60,000 bases of DNA, taken from Takakia lepidozioides. Its lineage: Eukaryota > Streptophyta > Takakiopsida > Takakiales > Takakiaceae. This document shows, piece by piece, positions 43,791 to 53,878 of the stretch (position 1 is the stretch's first letter; the number at the start of each line of letters is the position of its first letter). The stretch spans positions 74,072,756 through 74,132,755 of the forward strand of contig CM060731.1 in the NCBI GenBank assembly GCA_030704615.1, given 5' to 3'. Under the pieces are notes generated by a model, which was given only the letters and a program-made list of their open reading frames with translations, was not told the DNA's origin and searched no databases. The translations under genes and the position numbers were made by a program.

Positions 43791-44459
43791 GGCGATTGAC
43801 GAAGTCTCGGGGGGATATTCGGTGGGCGCCTATGACCGACCTCCATACATTAATGGCGCAGTTGGGCATTAAATGTCCTCCGCCGTCGGTTTTGAACCAG
43901 GCTGGCGACACAGGACGCCTTGGAAACCTGATGCTAAACTTGGATGAACTTCTATTCGAGGCATGTACGCACACATTTGGCGAGATCTTTTTTCTTTTGC
44001 TGGGACTTATGCCGCGTGGAGAAGGGCGTGGCTCTCCTGAGAGAGACCCCACATCCAGACCGCGGCGGAAGCTGAAGGCTTTGTACTACGGGCGACGTCC
44101 AACCTCTCGCATGGCCAAACTTAAGCTCCAGCAGGAGATTTCATTGTCTTGCTCACAACCCGCGCCAACTGAAGCCGAGCACTCTCAAGCAAGCCACTAC
44201 CTCTTTCGCTTTGTGTAACACGTACGATTTTCTTCGTTTTTTGGTTTGTTTTCGCATCTTCAGCCTGGCAGCCCTGGAAGCGCATGGTGCATCGCAAAAG
44301 CAGGAGTTGTTGAGAAGAATGATCAAGGTCAGAGTGGTTAGAAAGGAGCCAAGTCGTTGCTGCATTCAGATTTGCAACAGGGTGCACACCTCGCTGTAGA
44401 TAACAGGTTGCATCTCGGAATTAAGGAAATCCATGCTGAGCTGAGAAGATTGTCTGAGC
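43791..44459. other. Unassigned region
   Basis: One open plus-strand frame continues to 44218 (LDELLFEACTHTFGEIFFLL; GRRPTSRMAKLKLQQE) without a recognised family. The start lies inside repeat sequence, so I do not call a gene. Confidence 0.3.
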
Positions 44460-44620
44460 AGATGAAGTGCCTTCAAAACATTTCACCTTGTTTTCCCGTC
44501 TTATGGAATTCGTGTTCATTTGTTCATCGTGTTTCATGTTACTGGTTGAGTAAACCTTAGATAGTTTGCAATGCGTGTGCAAAGCCGGCAGCTCTGGAGT
44601 AGGCTGCTTATGCATGTCAT
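44460..44620 (+). pseudogene. Small OSB/PPR relic
   Basis: CATTTCACCTTGTTTTCCCG and CTGGTTGAGTAAACCTTAGATAGTTTG match the OSB intron/exon stretch found at 11130 and 12130. The next bases, GCAATGCGTGTGCAAAGCCG, match the PPR stretch at 12890 and 34200. It is a third, deletion-bearing trace of the same chimera, just upstream of the gene starting at 44745. Confidence 0.5.
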
Positions 44621-44744
44621 TCTTAGGCATTGGTTTGATTTGTTTTCATTGTTGTTCCACGATTGTTGCGATGGTGGTTGTGGTGCTCGTTGCGATGGTG
44701 GTTTTCATTCCGATGTTGGTTCTCACGATTTTTGGGGATGACAG

Positions 44745-47403
44745 AGTGACGACGACCCCGGCACGCTGGTGGTATCATTGACAGCTCCAACTGCTCGAGC
44801 AGTCACTCCAAAAGCCGCTACTCATCGCATGTTTGGATCGCCCAACTTGGGGCGGGAGGGCAAACTAAAACCTTTTGTTGGTGGACGGGAGGACCTGCAG
44901 CGAGAGTACGACAGAATAGGCATTGGGGAGGTTGGTGCAGGCGGCATGGCAGGTGAAGGGCATCGGATGAGGACAACAGATCCGGCAATGGAGGATGTTG
45001 ATACACATGCAGTAGGGCCCGCCCACGCAAAGAAGAAGAAGAAAGCCAAGCACATGCAATCCCCGGCGAGAGAGCCGTCACGGGCTGCGGAGGGGGGAGT
45101 GAGCAGGGCGCGCAAGGGTGTCAGTTCGCCTCAATCAAAGGTGGTCGTCCTAGAGGGCTCCCCTGTTGCTACCGCTAGTAAGAAACAGAAAGCCCGTGAG
45201 AGGGCAAAAGAGAGGGCAAAAGAACAGGCGAGGGAAAGAGAAAAGGCCACTGAAGAGGCCAGGGGTGTCGAAATGACAGATGCCCATGTAAGCGAGGGAC
45301 GCATAGAGACGGTGGATCCCTCCAAGACACCACAAAGAGGCAGTAACACACTGGTTACACCATCGCGGGCAGGAGCAGCCCCCGCAATTACCCATACGGT
45401 GGAGAGTGGAGGAGGGGAAAGAACACCACAAAGAGCACGGATTGTGCAAGTTCGAGGTGAAGCCGGGGAGAGGGCAGTAGAGACGGGCAGAGTGCTCGAG
45501 GTGGTTCCGGCGGTGGTTGACCATGTTGAGGATGACGAGAGGGAGCTTTTTGACCAGGATTACATCCTCCCGGACATCCCCAGGCCCCAAACCCGGAGCA
45601 TACAGGCTGGATTTGGCGGTCCGGGTGTGCTGCCGGAGAACCCCCCTGCAACAGACGTCATGTCGAAGGCGGATATGAAGTTGGCCGCTGCCAAGATGTT
45701 GGAGGCAACCCACAACAACATTGGCAGGGTCCTGGGGGGCATGGTGTACCCGGTCAAGCTTCGGATTCCCCTTTGCCGCTTGGTTTCATTGCAGGTGGTC
45801 AGACCTGCCCTCCCAGGCGATATCGACAAGCTGAAATTCTCTTTCCGGGAGGGATATCGAATGGGGTCTGCCGCGTTTTACGTTTCCATGGAGAACGACC
45901 ACAGAGCTTCTCGTGCCCACACTTCCGATGAGGTGGACAAATGGGGTCCCCATTGGCAAAGACGAAATGAGGAGTTCGAGAGATTGATTGCTACTGATCC
46001 TCTTTTCCAGCACTTGTCCGGAAAGATGTTTTACGTGTGGGACGACAATCATCGCCTCCTGGCATGGATGGAGTACATAGCCCCCAACGACCTGGATTGG
46101 TATTTCGCCGTGGAGTGTGTTGTGCTCAAGGTTGCGGGGCCCAAAGATTGCAGTCTTCTCAAAGCGGCAATGGCAGACATCAACTCGTAAGTTACAATGC
46201 TTCTTGCTTTGGAACTTTGAATTTGAAACAGTCATTTCATTGCCAATCGTCATATTTGTTGCAAATTCTCATTTCTGTATTGTTTAATGGAAATGTGGCA
46301 TTGCAGGGTGACTGAGAATGCCTTCATTGCCACCAACTTGTCGCATATGCTCGTCCGAGCGAAGGATGTCGGGAAGCACGGGGTGCAAGAGTTTGCCAAT
46401 TCGCTCAGTGCCGACCTCCTGCGCAAGTCGGAGGCAAAGGCAGACAGAACCTGGTATAGGCTGAGCATGGACGCCATGGTGGACTACGTATTTCGGGTAA
46501 AGCTCCTCACTGTTTTGTTGAGCTAATCTGTCTTTCCTCCCCCAATAGAAGAAAAAGTGTTGAGCAGGATCTATAATCTTATGTGCGCATTCTTGACAGA
46601 CAAAAATTCAGCAGGATTTGGCACATGCGCGGAGGTTCTACATGGAGTCAGAGGAGAAGAAACTAACCCTCCCAGCAATAGAATCGTATCTCAAAGCTGC
46701 GGAGGCAAAGGCCCGCATCAAGTACAAGTCGCGGATGGTAAAGTACGTGGCCATAGCTGATCCCGCCCTTGGTGCCGATTTTCTGGTGGAGGTGGGGAAG
46801 CACTACTCCCGCGCTTTGAAGCCCACGATGACATTGGAGAAGCTACATCGTCTAGCCACATCCTGTGTGGATGCAACAGAAAAGGTTATACATTCTTAAC
46901 CAAATTGTCGTGGCAGCAATTTGTTTTTGTGGTGTTTGGCGCTTACTAATATGTTGGGTGGTTGGACAGACCCGGTGGCTCCAAATTTGGAATGGTTCCC
47001 AAAGTACAAGGGACATGTGGAGCTTCCCCAAACCCGACAAACTGTCTGACCCCACATTCGACATGTGGATGAACCGCATGACATGGTGGTTTCAGGTACT
47101 TTCTCACGCTTCATTTGGGGCGTCTACTCTTGTATCGGATGGATTTATTGTATTTTTTGAGGAAAGCGGTCTGATGGAGAATCTCCACAGGTGACAACGA
47201 ATGCGCAGGAGCAGCTTGACACACAAGCATATCAGTTCAAGCTAGAGATTTCTGGTGAAGCTGAGAGCCTACGCAACTATGTGACGAGGTACTTTCTGCT
47301 CTTCAAAACCGACCTATTCTTTCGAGAGATACCCCATGCCCGCCGGAGCCACGTTCACCGACCAGCCGAACGCGGACAAAGCGGCAATGCGCCTTTTGTA
47401 CAG
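44745..47403 (+). CDS. Five-exon gene, 5' half of the methyltransferase-like family
   Basis: Exons 44745-46186, 46307-46496, 46600-46884, 46970-47095 and 47191-47403, all with GT/AG borders; the junctions of exons 1 to 4 keep phase. Exon 1 begins SDDDPGTLVVSLTAPTARAV and has a very basic, Ala/Glu/Arg-rich disordered segment (HAKKKKKAKHMQSPAREPSR; KARERAKERAKEQAREREK). A folded region follows (IGRVLGGMVYPVKLRIPLCR, DKLKFSFREGYRMGSAAFYV, MFYVWDDNHRLLAWMEYIAP). Exons 2-4 give TNLSHMLVRAKDVGKHGVQE, HARRFYMESEEKKLTLPAIE and similar. Exon 5 appears to hold one indel; after it the better frame reads FTDQPNADKAAMRLLY and ends TACAG. This fits in phase the exon start G-TAC-TGC at 29342. The 5' start is uncertain. 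Function is unknown; nuclear localisation is suggested by the basic tract. Confidence 0.55.
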
Positions 47404-47489
47404 GTACATACGCTGTGCCTTTTCTTTTAGTCCTAACATTTCCAGGATGTAAGAGGCCCTATGTGGCGCATGAAAATTAGTTGTGGTCC

Positions 47490-48160
47490 TAGGAAAAATG
47501 GCGCCGAATTTCCGAATTCGGGCCCTGGGGGATGGCTGTCCAGGGGGTGCCTGGCACTCAGTCCGGAAATTCGGCGCCATTTTTCCAATTGCAGGCCCAG
47601 TCAGATCTGGGACTTAGCCATTCTCGGCCCCAACCTGGGAAATGGCGCCAATTCGGCGCCATTTTTCCAGATCAGGGCAAAGTCAGCTCTGGGACTTAGC
47701 CATTTTTGGGCCCAACCTGGGAAAATGGCGCCGAATATCCAGTGCAGGGCCCCGAAAATGGCTAAGTCCCAGAGCTGGCAGGCACCGAAACAGGAAATTC
47801 GGCGCCATTTTTCCAGTTCCGGGCCCAGTGAGTTCTGGGACTTAGGCATATTCGGCCCCAACCTGGGAAAATGGCGCCGGTTTTCCAGTGCAGGGCCTCA
47901 AAAATGGCTAAGTCCCTACAGTGGCAGGCACCGAAACCGGAAATTCGGCGCCATTTTTCCAGTTCCGGGCCCAGTCAGTTCTGGGACTTAGCCATTTTCG
48001 GGCGCAACCTGGGAAAATGGCGCCGAATATCCAGTGCAGGGCCTCGAAATGGCTAAGTCCCTACAGTGGCAGGCACCGAAACCGGAAATTCGACGCCATT
48101 TTTCCAGTTCCGGGCCAAGTGAGTTCTGGGACTTAGGCATATTCGGCCCCAACCTGGGAG
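47490..48160. repeat. GGCGCC array with alternating orientation (about 146-bp unit)
   Basis: GGAAATTCGGCGCCATTTTT (about 47793, 47939, 48085 and diverged earlier copies) alternates with GGGAAAATGGCGCCGAATAT (about 47711, 47867, 48011). Same-orientation cores are about 146 bases apart, with the inverted core midway. Between them lie GGGCCCAGTCAGTTCTGGGA and CTAAGTCCCTACAGTGGCAG segments that are themselves related as inverted pieces. It starts about 90 bases after the last exon of the 44.7-kb gene. Confidence 0.85.
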
Positions 48161-48164
48161 TCAG

Positions 48165-48295
48165 CCACATGCTGTAGAGGTTGTGATATATGCCGCCGTT
48201 GTTCCTCCTAATGATGGCAACTCTTGCATCTCCTGTGATGAAGACTGGAAAATCAGAGTCCTGGCATGCAAATAAGTAGCCACCAGCTGCTCCTC
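48165..48295 (-). other. Possible exon of an unidentified gene
   Basis: On the minus strand an open, protein-like stretch reads LFACQDSDFPVFITGDARVA followed by IIRRNNGGIYHNLYSMWL. It abuts the end of the GGCGCC array. No other exon was found and I do not recognise the family. Confidence 0.3.
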
Positions 48296-48844
48296 AGGAA
48301 CAGAGATGACCTATAGCTAGTGAATCATGGTTGTGCTTCCTATTTGTATTTCTTCTTGCCTTCATATTAGCAAATTACCTTACTATGTATACTGAAGCAT
48401 CAGATTGCTTCAGTAACTACCAGGTTCCATTCACTCATCCATTCATTCCACAGCTTCACGCATGTCTCTCTACACAGTGTGATTGTATCGAATAAGTATC
48501 AGATTAAGATTTATCAGGTATCAGGCCAATGCCATGGTGTCCATAATCTGCCCTACTGTATGATTCTGCAGCTTGCATGAATTAAGCATCGATCAAGTCA
48601 TCTTCCCATCTTCACCGTTTCCTCCATCCCTGGTTCCGTTTCCGCTCTCCGCTTCATCTCCTCTTCCCCAGACCAAGTCGCTCTCCAAGAAGTGATCTCT
48701 CCCCCCGTTGCTGCTCTGCCTCATCTACATGCAAGCTGTTCTAACCACCTAACTAACTAACTGTCACCCCAAGAAGTAACACGTTCCCCTTGCAGATGTC
48801 GTTCCCACACAGTTGTTCCCTGCCAATGATAACCGTTCCCTATG
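48296..48844. other. Non-coding spacer
   Basis: No recognisable gene or repeat apart from short ATTCACTCATCCATTCATTC-type simple sequence near 48430. Confidence 0.45.
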
Positions 48845-49015
48845 TACGCTGTGACGGGCTGTGCCAAACTGTGTCGGGCTGTGACTGTGCCAAGCTGTGA
48901 CTGGTTGTGATAGATTGTGACGGGCTGTGATTGGCTGTGTGAAACTGTGTGAAGTTGTGTCGAGCTGTGATAGACTGTGACGGGCTGTGACTGGCTGTGA
49001 CTGGCTATGTAAGCC
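48845..49015. repeat. Minisatellite, about 10-bp unit (TGTGACGGGC-like)
   Basis: Some 15 imperfect copies of GCTGTGAC / GGGCTGTGAC / TGGCTGTGAC in a row. Confidence 0.85.
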
Positions 49016-49021
49016 TGTCTA

Positions 49022-49040
49022 CCCCCCCCCCCCCCCCCCC
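49022..49040. repeat. Poly-C tract
   Basis: Nineteen consecutive C residues directly after the minisatellite. Confidence 0.95.
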
Positions 49041-49139
49041 TCCTAAAGCCTGCGCCTGTCACCCCTAAGACCTCTGTTGGTCTAAGTCTACCATCCGTAA
49101 GTCTGCGCAAAAATTAAGGGTACCCCACAAAACCCATAA

Positions 49140-49235
49140 AAGTGTCTAAGTCCCAGACAGCCCTCTAACATACGACCAGATTTGAACCGGAGACCTTTCC
49201 CTTCATATCTCTCCCGTCGAGGCTCCAACCATTGT
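49140..49235 (-). repeat. tRNA-like (SINE-head-like) sequence
   Basis: On the minus strand CCTAGGACAATGGTTGGAGC resembles an A box, and about 30 bases on CCGGTTCAAATCTGG matches the B box GGTTCRANNC. There is no acceptor-stem pairing good enough for a tRNA gene. Confidence 0.45.
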
Positions 49236-49432
49236 CCTAGGAATGCCCACTTTGCCATTTTTGCTTTTTTTTGTGAATTTTTAGCGACCAAAAGTACTTG
49301 GAATTCCGTATCTCTCACACCGCATGTCCAAAAATCATGAGACCAAGCCAGTGCACCCCTCCTCGTCTCGGGATTTCCAACGGTACCAAGCACCAACACT
49401 CGGGCCTTGCGGTTCGGGACATCTCAACGCTA

Positions 49433-49478
49433 CAAAACAAAACAAAACAAAACAAACAAACAAACAAACAAACAAACG
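49433..49478. repeat. (AAAAC)n / (AAAC)n microsatellite
   Basis: About four ACAAA(A) pentamers followed by six CAAA tetramers. Confidence 0.9.
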
Positions 49479-49659
49479 ATCGATTCATATATTGATTCCA
49501 TCTTTTGAAAGAACTTGGGAGTCCTAACAACTATTTTCATTATAATCTTTGTAAGAATCAGGACAACACTCTGATTTTCCATCCACTGTCACCAGAATCA
49601 GTAAAAAATCACCCCTTCAGTCAAGTGCAATTATGTGCTGACTTCCCACCTATGCCGGG

Positions 49660-49790
49660 TAGACCCCACTATCATTTCTTGTGGATCTGCCAGAGGAAAT
49701 GCACTCAATAGTACATGATGGCCAACAATCTTTGAGATGAATTTGGTGGAGGTCTGGCAGTCACCACACACTCGAAGATTCTTGATGAGA
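49660..49790 (-). pseudogene. DYW-domain fragment of a PPR gene
   Basis: On the minus strand [20 protein letters not shown] is the CxxCH-type zinc segment of a DYW domain, with the His of CGDCH replaced by Gln. The sequence then degrades. It points away from the PPR fragment immediately to its right, so the two halves of a PPR-DYW gene are in opposite orientation. Confidence 0.65.
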
Positions 49791-49836
49791 CGGAGAGGCG
49801 TCCTAGGGGTTGTGCTGATTAGCCCAAAACAATGGC

Positions 49837-49950
49837 TGAACAATACACTCGTGGACATGTATGCCAAATGTGGGACCATTGAGGATGCGGAGGGAGTGTT
49901 CAACAATATGGCTGAACAAGATTTGGTGTCCTGGAACGCATATAACACAA
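49837..49950 (+). pseudogene. PPR repeat fragment
   Basis: Encodes [39 protein letters not shown]: about one and a half PPR motifs, most similar to the 34-kb copy. It is open but far too short to be a gene. Confidence 0.75.
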
Positions 49951-50537
49951 TTGTGGGGACTAAAGCAGGTACTGAGATCCACTCAACAAGCCCTTGTTGC
50001 CATAAACAACAGGGAACTATTTGCAACCCTAACAAAGCAGGGAAATTGATGCAAGCAGCACCATTGAATCCTAACCAGGATGTCAAGTTAAATAAGCACA
50101 GTGTGAAAACAACTAGAATAAAGCTAGTTATTTGTATTTAACACTTGGATTTAGGTCAAGTGTTAAATCAGGTGTCAAGTTTAGTTTGACACCTGAACGG
50201 CCTTATCTTCACGAGAGCGGCAGTCGCGTGGCTCATCTCTCTCGAGTTGAGCTTGCGCGACCGAGCTCCTGCATCGTTTAGGACTGAGTGTGCTCATGAT
50301 GGGAGTGTAGGTTGTTGTGGGGTGGAGTCCCCACAGCTTGGGGTGCCCCTGGCTCGACTTCTGTTTTAACGAGTGATGTTGAGGGATTTCATATTTCTTG
50401 TGTTGAGAGTGTGTGTCCTTTCAAGCTTTCTTATCACTCGAGAGAGATGAGCTCTTACCTGTGAGTGCAAGGTAGGAGTTGAGGGTTAGCACTTGTACGA
50501 TTACCTATGTGTAAGTAGTGCTTAGTTTTAGAAGCTT
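49951..50537. other. Non-coding, with two hairpins, ending at a poly-A
   Basis: ATTTAACACTTG (50136-50147) pairs perfectly with 50157-50168. GGTGTCAA pairs with TTGACACC at about 50171-50193. The unit ends in a 19-A tract at 50538, which looks like the tail of a retroposed or transcribed unit of unknown type. Confidence 0.4.
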
Positions 50538-50556
50538 AAAAAAAAAAAAAAAAAAA
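50538..50556 (+). repeat. Poly-A tract
   Basis: Nineteen consecutive A residues, compatible with a retroposition tail. Confidence 0.9.
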
Positions 50557-52014
50557 CAAAATATGCAGGTTTCGATCAGCGTTGGTTCTGGCATGAGGCC
50601 GCCGGGCATGATGGAGCTACACTGCATGGAAGCAGCCTTCGTTTTGGTCGGTGAGGAGACATCGTGGAGTAGCAGCGATTGGCCGTTGGGAAAATGACCA
50701 AGTGCGAGACTTAAAGGAGGAGCCTGTGATCGAGCAGATGGGTAGAAATTCCGTGCCTGGAGATGGCCGGGCTGCTCGCCTTAGTTCGATGTGCACAGAC
50801 CAGTGTTAAATTCAAACCAGGACAGACCAGAAGCGGTCAGGAAAGGCAGCGGAAGAGCAGGTGGAGCTGGTGTAGCGGAGCCAGTTGAAGGAGGAGCTGT
50901 AAATCCGCTCCCTCCAGTAAATGCAGCGCCGGCAGGTAGAGCACGGCGCAGCGAGCTGGTTGAAGGTGCAGGCCCCGAGAGAGAAAGCCTAGCAACAAAG
51001 CGATGGAGAACGGGGAGCCCATTGTTGGCATATCATCAACACTGCAAAACCAGGAGTCTCACAAATCTTCATGCTACTTGTGACTGTGGCTGGGAAAGCT
51101 GCTTTCACCTGGTCGATTATCTGCATAAGCAACCAACTTTATGACAAAAAGGGTTGTTGGGGGCATTGTTGATTTCGGGGAGTGCAAGGTGCAAAGTCGT
51201 TTTTTTTTAAGTGCTTCAGGTTTGTACAAAGCCAAGTAGCTGTTGCTGCCTTGCACCTTGGTTCCACCATTTTGAGGTGGAAACTGGTGGAAAGTCGAAT
51301 GGTGGTTCACAACCCAGCTTTCAACTCAGCACACTGCCCGAGTCCAAGATTGTGGCGATAAAGGTCAAGGGAGCTCCAGCTCTACTTGTCTCATCATTGA
51401 ACACTTCCAACTGATCACTTGCCTCTACTGTCATTTCGGCGTCAAAGGTACTTACTTCTGCACAGGCGAGCAGGGGAGGAAATGCGAAGACTCGTAGCAA
51501 GAGAAGCAATGCTGACGGATGAGGCCAGCGGACGAGAGCCTCCAAGGGTTGATGGAGAGGCGGCGGAAGGAGGCTGCAAATTGAGTTCCACTTTACTGAG
51601 GCAATCGCAAATCCCTGTAGAGACTTGATAACTGTATGATTGTCTCTCTTATACTGGAGCTGATGCAGATGGACCCATGCCTTGGGTCTGCATGCTGAGC
51701 ATGGTTCACTTTCTTTTTCCTGGCAGTGAAGTTGTCTGTGCCTTGTGGGGGTGGTGACGGGGCAATCTGGTGCCTGTTGTTGCCGATCCCTGACCTGTAA
51801 ATTGCACACTGAAGAAACATGAGCAGTAACAGGAAGGCGGAAACCATTGTAAGCCAACAATAATCGCTGGCGAGAGATGCGAATTAGACCAAGTTGATGG
51901 AACTTCAAGCTGGTCTTGGCCTTGGATTCCATGCAAAGACGGCCACATTACAGCAGGCCGCCTGTCCATAAGCCATGAAGGTGCTGCGCAGTGCATCTGC
52001 TCTTGAAATCGCCC
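50557..52014. other. Unassigned region
   Basis: Overlapping medium-length frames on both strands (for example 50791-51144 plus, 51321-51932 minus) with biased composition and no recognised product. Some may be decayed intron and exon sequence downstream of the RPS7 fragment. Confidence 0.3.
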
Positions 52015-52125
52015 CAATTCCTGGTTTGTAGTCTCTAGGTCGAATAAGGCCTGGGCTACAGCCTCTTCAAACTCATCAGGCTCGAGCCCCTTCTCCTTCT
52101 GAATCTTCCTGCGTGCTGTAAACAT
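52015..52125 (-). pseudogene. Ribosomal protein S7 (eS7) 5' fragment
   Basis: From an ATG at 52125 (context GCAGCCATGTTT) the minus strand encodes [20 protein letters not shown], then [17 protein letters not shown]. This matches the N-terminal 37 residues of cytosolic ribosomal protein S7 (eS7), where the family continues KSELKDLYIN. Here unrelated sequence follows and no later S7 exon was found. The 37-codon stretch is undamaged, so the copy is fairly young. It could be a captured first exon, with part of the promoter, moved by a transposon. Confidence 0.8.
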
Positions 52126-52608
52126 GGCTGCTGCCTTGCCGTCCTGAAAGCTCGAGGAGGCAGGCCCACGCGCAGAGAAAAGCAAATCGTCTCCAGGGTG
52201 TGATACCCCACCCAACTGAGGTCGAGTTTTGGAGTTAATGAGCTCTTGGTGCCTGGAGAAGCCTGGAAGGGAATGGCCTCGGGAACCCGTAGATAACCTG
52301 GGAACAGGTTGTAATGGCAAAAACGTTTTGGTATCAAAAAAAAAAAAGGGCATTTTTTATCTAATTTAAATGTTTAAAGAGCCTGGTTGGTCATATCTTT
52401 GTCAAATGAGCTCCGTTTGACTCAGTTTTTGAGGGGATAGTTGCAAAAAGGGGAAATCTACCTATCTAGACATGGTTTCTGTTTTTGGGACTCTGCTAAA
52501 AATCTATGGAATTTTTAGAGTGTGAGTGTGTCGTGAAAGATCCACAATTCTGTTTCTAGAACCAATTCTGGTCTATTTGAGAGACAAATCTGTGGATGTC
52601 CTCCTTGT
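52126..52608. other. Non-coding; possible leader of the next unit
   Basis: 52126-52330 is upstream of the S7 ATG (minus strand) and could be its native 5' flank. 52370-52608 contains CATATCTTTGTCAAATGAGC and CTCCGTTTGACTC, a type of string often seen in plant LTR elements. That suggests an LTR or leader, but this is not demonstrable without a second copy. Confidence 0.35.
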
Positions 52609-53358
52609 ATGGCTGGGGGAAATGAGGACGTAATTGAAGGGCAGGTCTCTTCTCTTAGCCTGTGCACACAAGGGGACATGATTTATGTTTCCCAAGGAAC
52701 TCAGACTGATTTGAGTGGAGAACAGTTGGACGAGTTGATTGCATATTGGGAGTCAGACATTAGCAGTAGACAACAGACTGCTGTAGTTAGCGTTGAGGGC
52801 CTCAATATCGCTTTGGACAGTCAGAACTCTGTTGAAGCCAGCAGTTCTGCAGCTGTAAGTGAAATACCAAAGTGGGTGAAAGCCAGGCTTGGAATACAGC
52901 CAAAGACAGCCCCGGGGACCAAGGTGTTCAGCCACAAGGCTGTGGTGTACTGGAGCAGAGGAGCAGGAGCTACCCAAGTTTGTGCAATCAGACAGCGTTG
53001 CAACCGGACACGCTCTGCACAAGGCAACCACGAGCGGGGGTTCATTAGCGAGGACAAGTTTGTTCTATTTGAAGGAGATGCAGTCATTCGCAATGATGAC
53101 ACCCGCAACCGTCTCAAAGCTTTCGAGTTGAGAGACTATCAGACCCTACATTTGTTTTCTTTAGTGTTCAGTGGGTGGGAGATAGCAGAGTGTTGTTTTG
53201 TCTCTACCTGGCAGAAAGAGGAGGAGGGTTGGTTAGAGCGAGCTACTGTAGCTTGGGATAATGTTAGTGGCAGGTTTCTGGACATAGATATACCTCCTAC
53301 ACCTTACCATCAAGCAGAGCGAGGCACTTTGAGAGAAGTCTGGAAGTTGATAGCATAG
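52609..53358 (+). CDS. Orphan 249-codon ORF upstream of the methyltransferase-carrying Ty3 element
   Basis: ATG at 52609 to TAG at 53356. The N-terminus is acidic (MAGGNEDVIEGQVSSLSLCT; LDELIAYWESDISSRQQ). The middle reads IPKWVKARLGIQPKTAPGTK, and the C-terminus looks globular (FVLFEGDAVIRNDDTRNRLK, WKLIA end, WDNVSGRFLDIDIPPTPYHQ). I do not recognise a family. The frame is undamaged and runs in the same direction as gag, about 0.5 kb upstream. It could be an extra ORF of the Ty3 element, a host gene, or LTR-embedded sequence. Confidence 0.45.
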   Translation: MAGGNEDVIEGQVSSLSLCTQGDMIYVSQGTQTDLSGEQLDELIAYWESDISSRQQTAVVSVEGLNIALDSQNSVEASSSAAVSEIPKWVKARLGIQPKTAPGTKVFSHKAVVYWSRGAGATQVCAIRQRCNRTRSAQGNHERGFISEDKFVLFEGDAVIRNDDTRNRLKAFELRDYQTLHLFSLVFSGWEIAECCFVSTWQKEEEGWLERATVAWDNVSGRFLDIDIPPTPYHQAERGTLREVWKLIA

Positions 53359-53872
53359 ATCAGGATTAGATCTTGCTTGGGCGGGCTTCTATTCTTCCCT
53401 TCCATCTTTGTACTATTTTCATTACCTTGTACTTGTAGTTGCCAAAGCCTCTCTTGGTGGAGGCCAGTCAGTCCGGGGTTTTGGGCTGGGATATTCTGCA
53501 AGATCAGCATTGCAGCTGGATTTTGGTGTGGGGGTGTTGATGTTTTTGATTTCTTGTGTTTGGATCCCCCCCAACACCTGCATGCTTGACTGTGCGCCAT
53601 GTTGGTTTTGTGTGGGCGCTTGCTTTCATAGGGATTAGGCCGGAGTTGATCACCGGTCAATCCTAGAGTATGCTGTCGGTGGTGAGGCTGGAGTGATGAC
53701 CAGCAAGACCACCAGTGTTTCTTCTATGGTGAGGCTGGGTTGATGACCAGCCAACCATAGGAGTTCTTGCGGTGGATGCAGGTGCAGGTGCCCTGAGCCA
53801 TTGGGATATGACCCTTAGACTGCAACAGGTGCCCACCCATGTCACTATTAGATTAGTACTAGAGCCTTATAG
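53359..53872 (+). other. Leader-like region before gag
   Basis: Contains the repeated phrase GGTGAGGCTGG-AGT/GTTGATGACCAGC (about 53680-53700 and 53730-53750). No coding sequence was recognised. No primer binding site could be fixed. Confidence 0.4.
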
Positions 53873-53878
53873 TGTCAC

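Noticed and set aside
51321-51932. 203-codon minus-strand frame downstream of the S7 fragment as the rest of an S7-like gene
   Set aside because: The residues do not align with S7 in any frame and the composition is Leu/Pro/Gln-biased with no domain.
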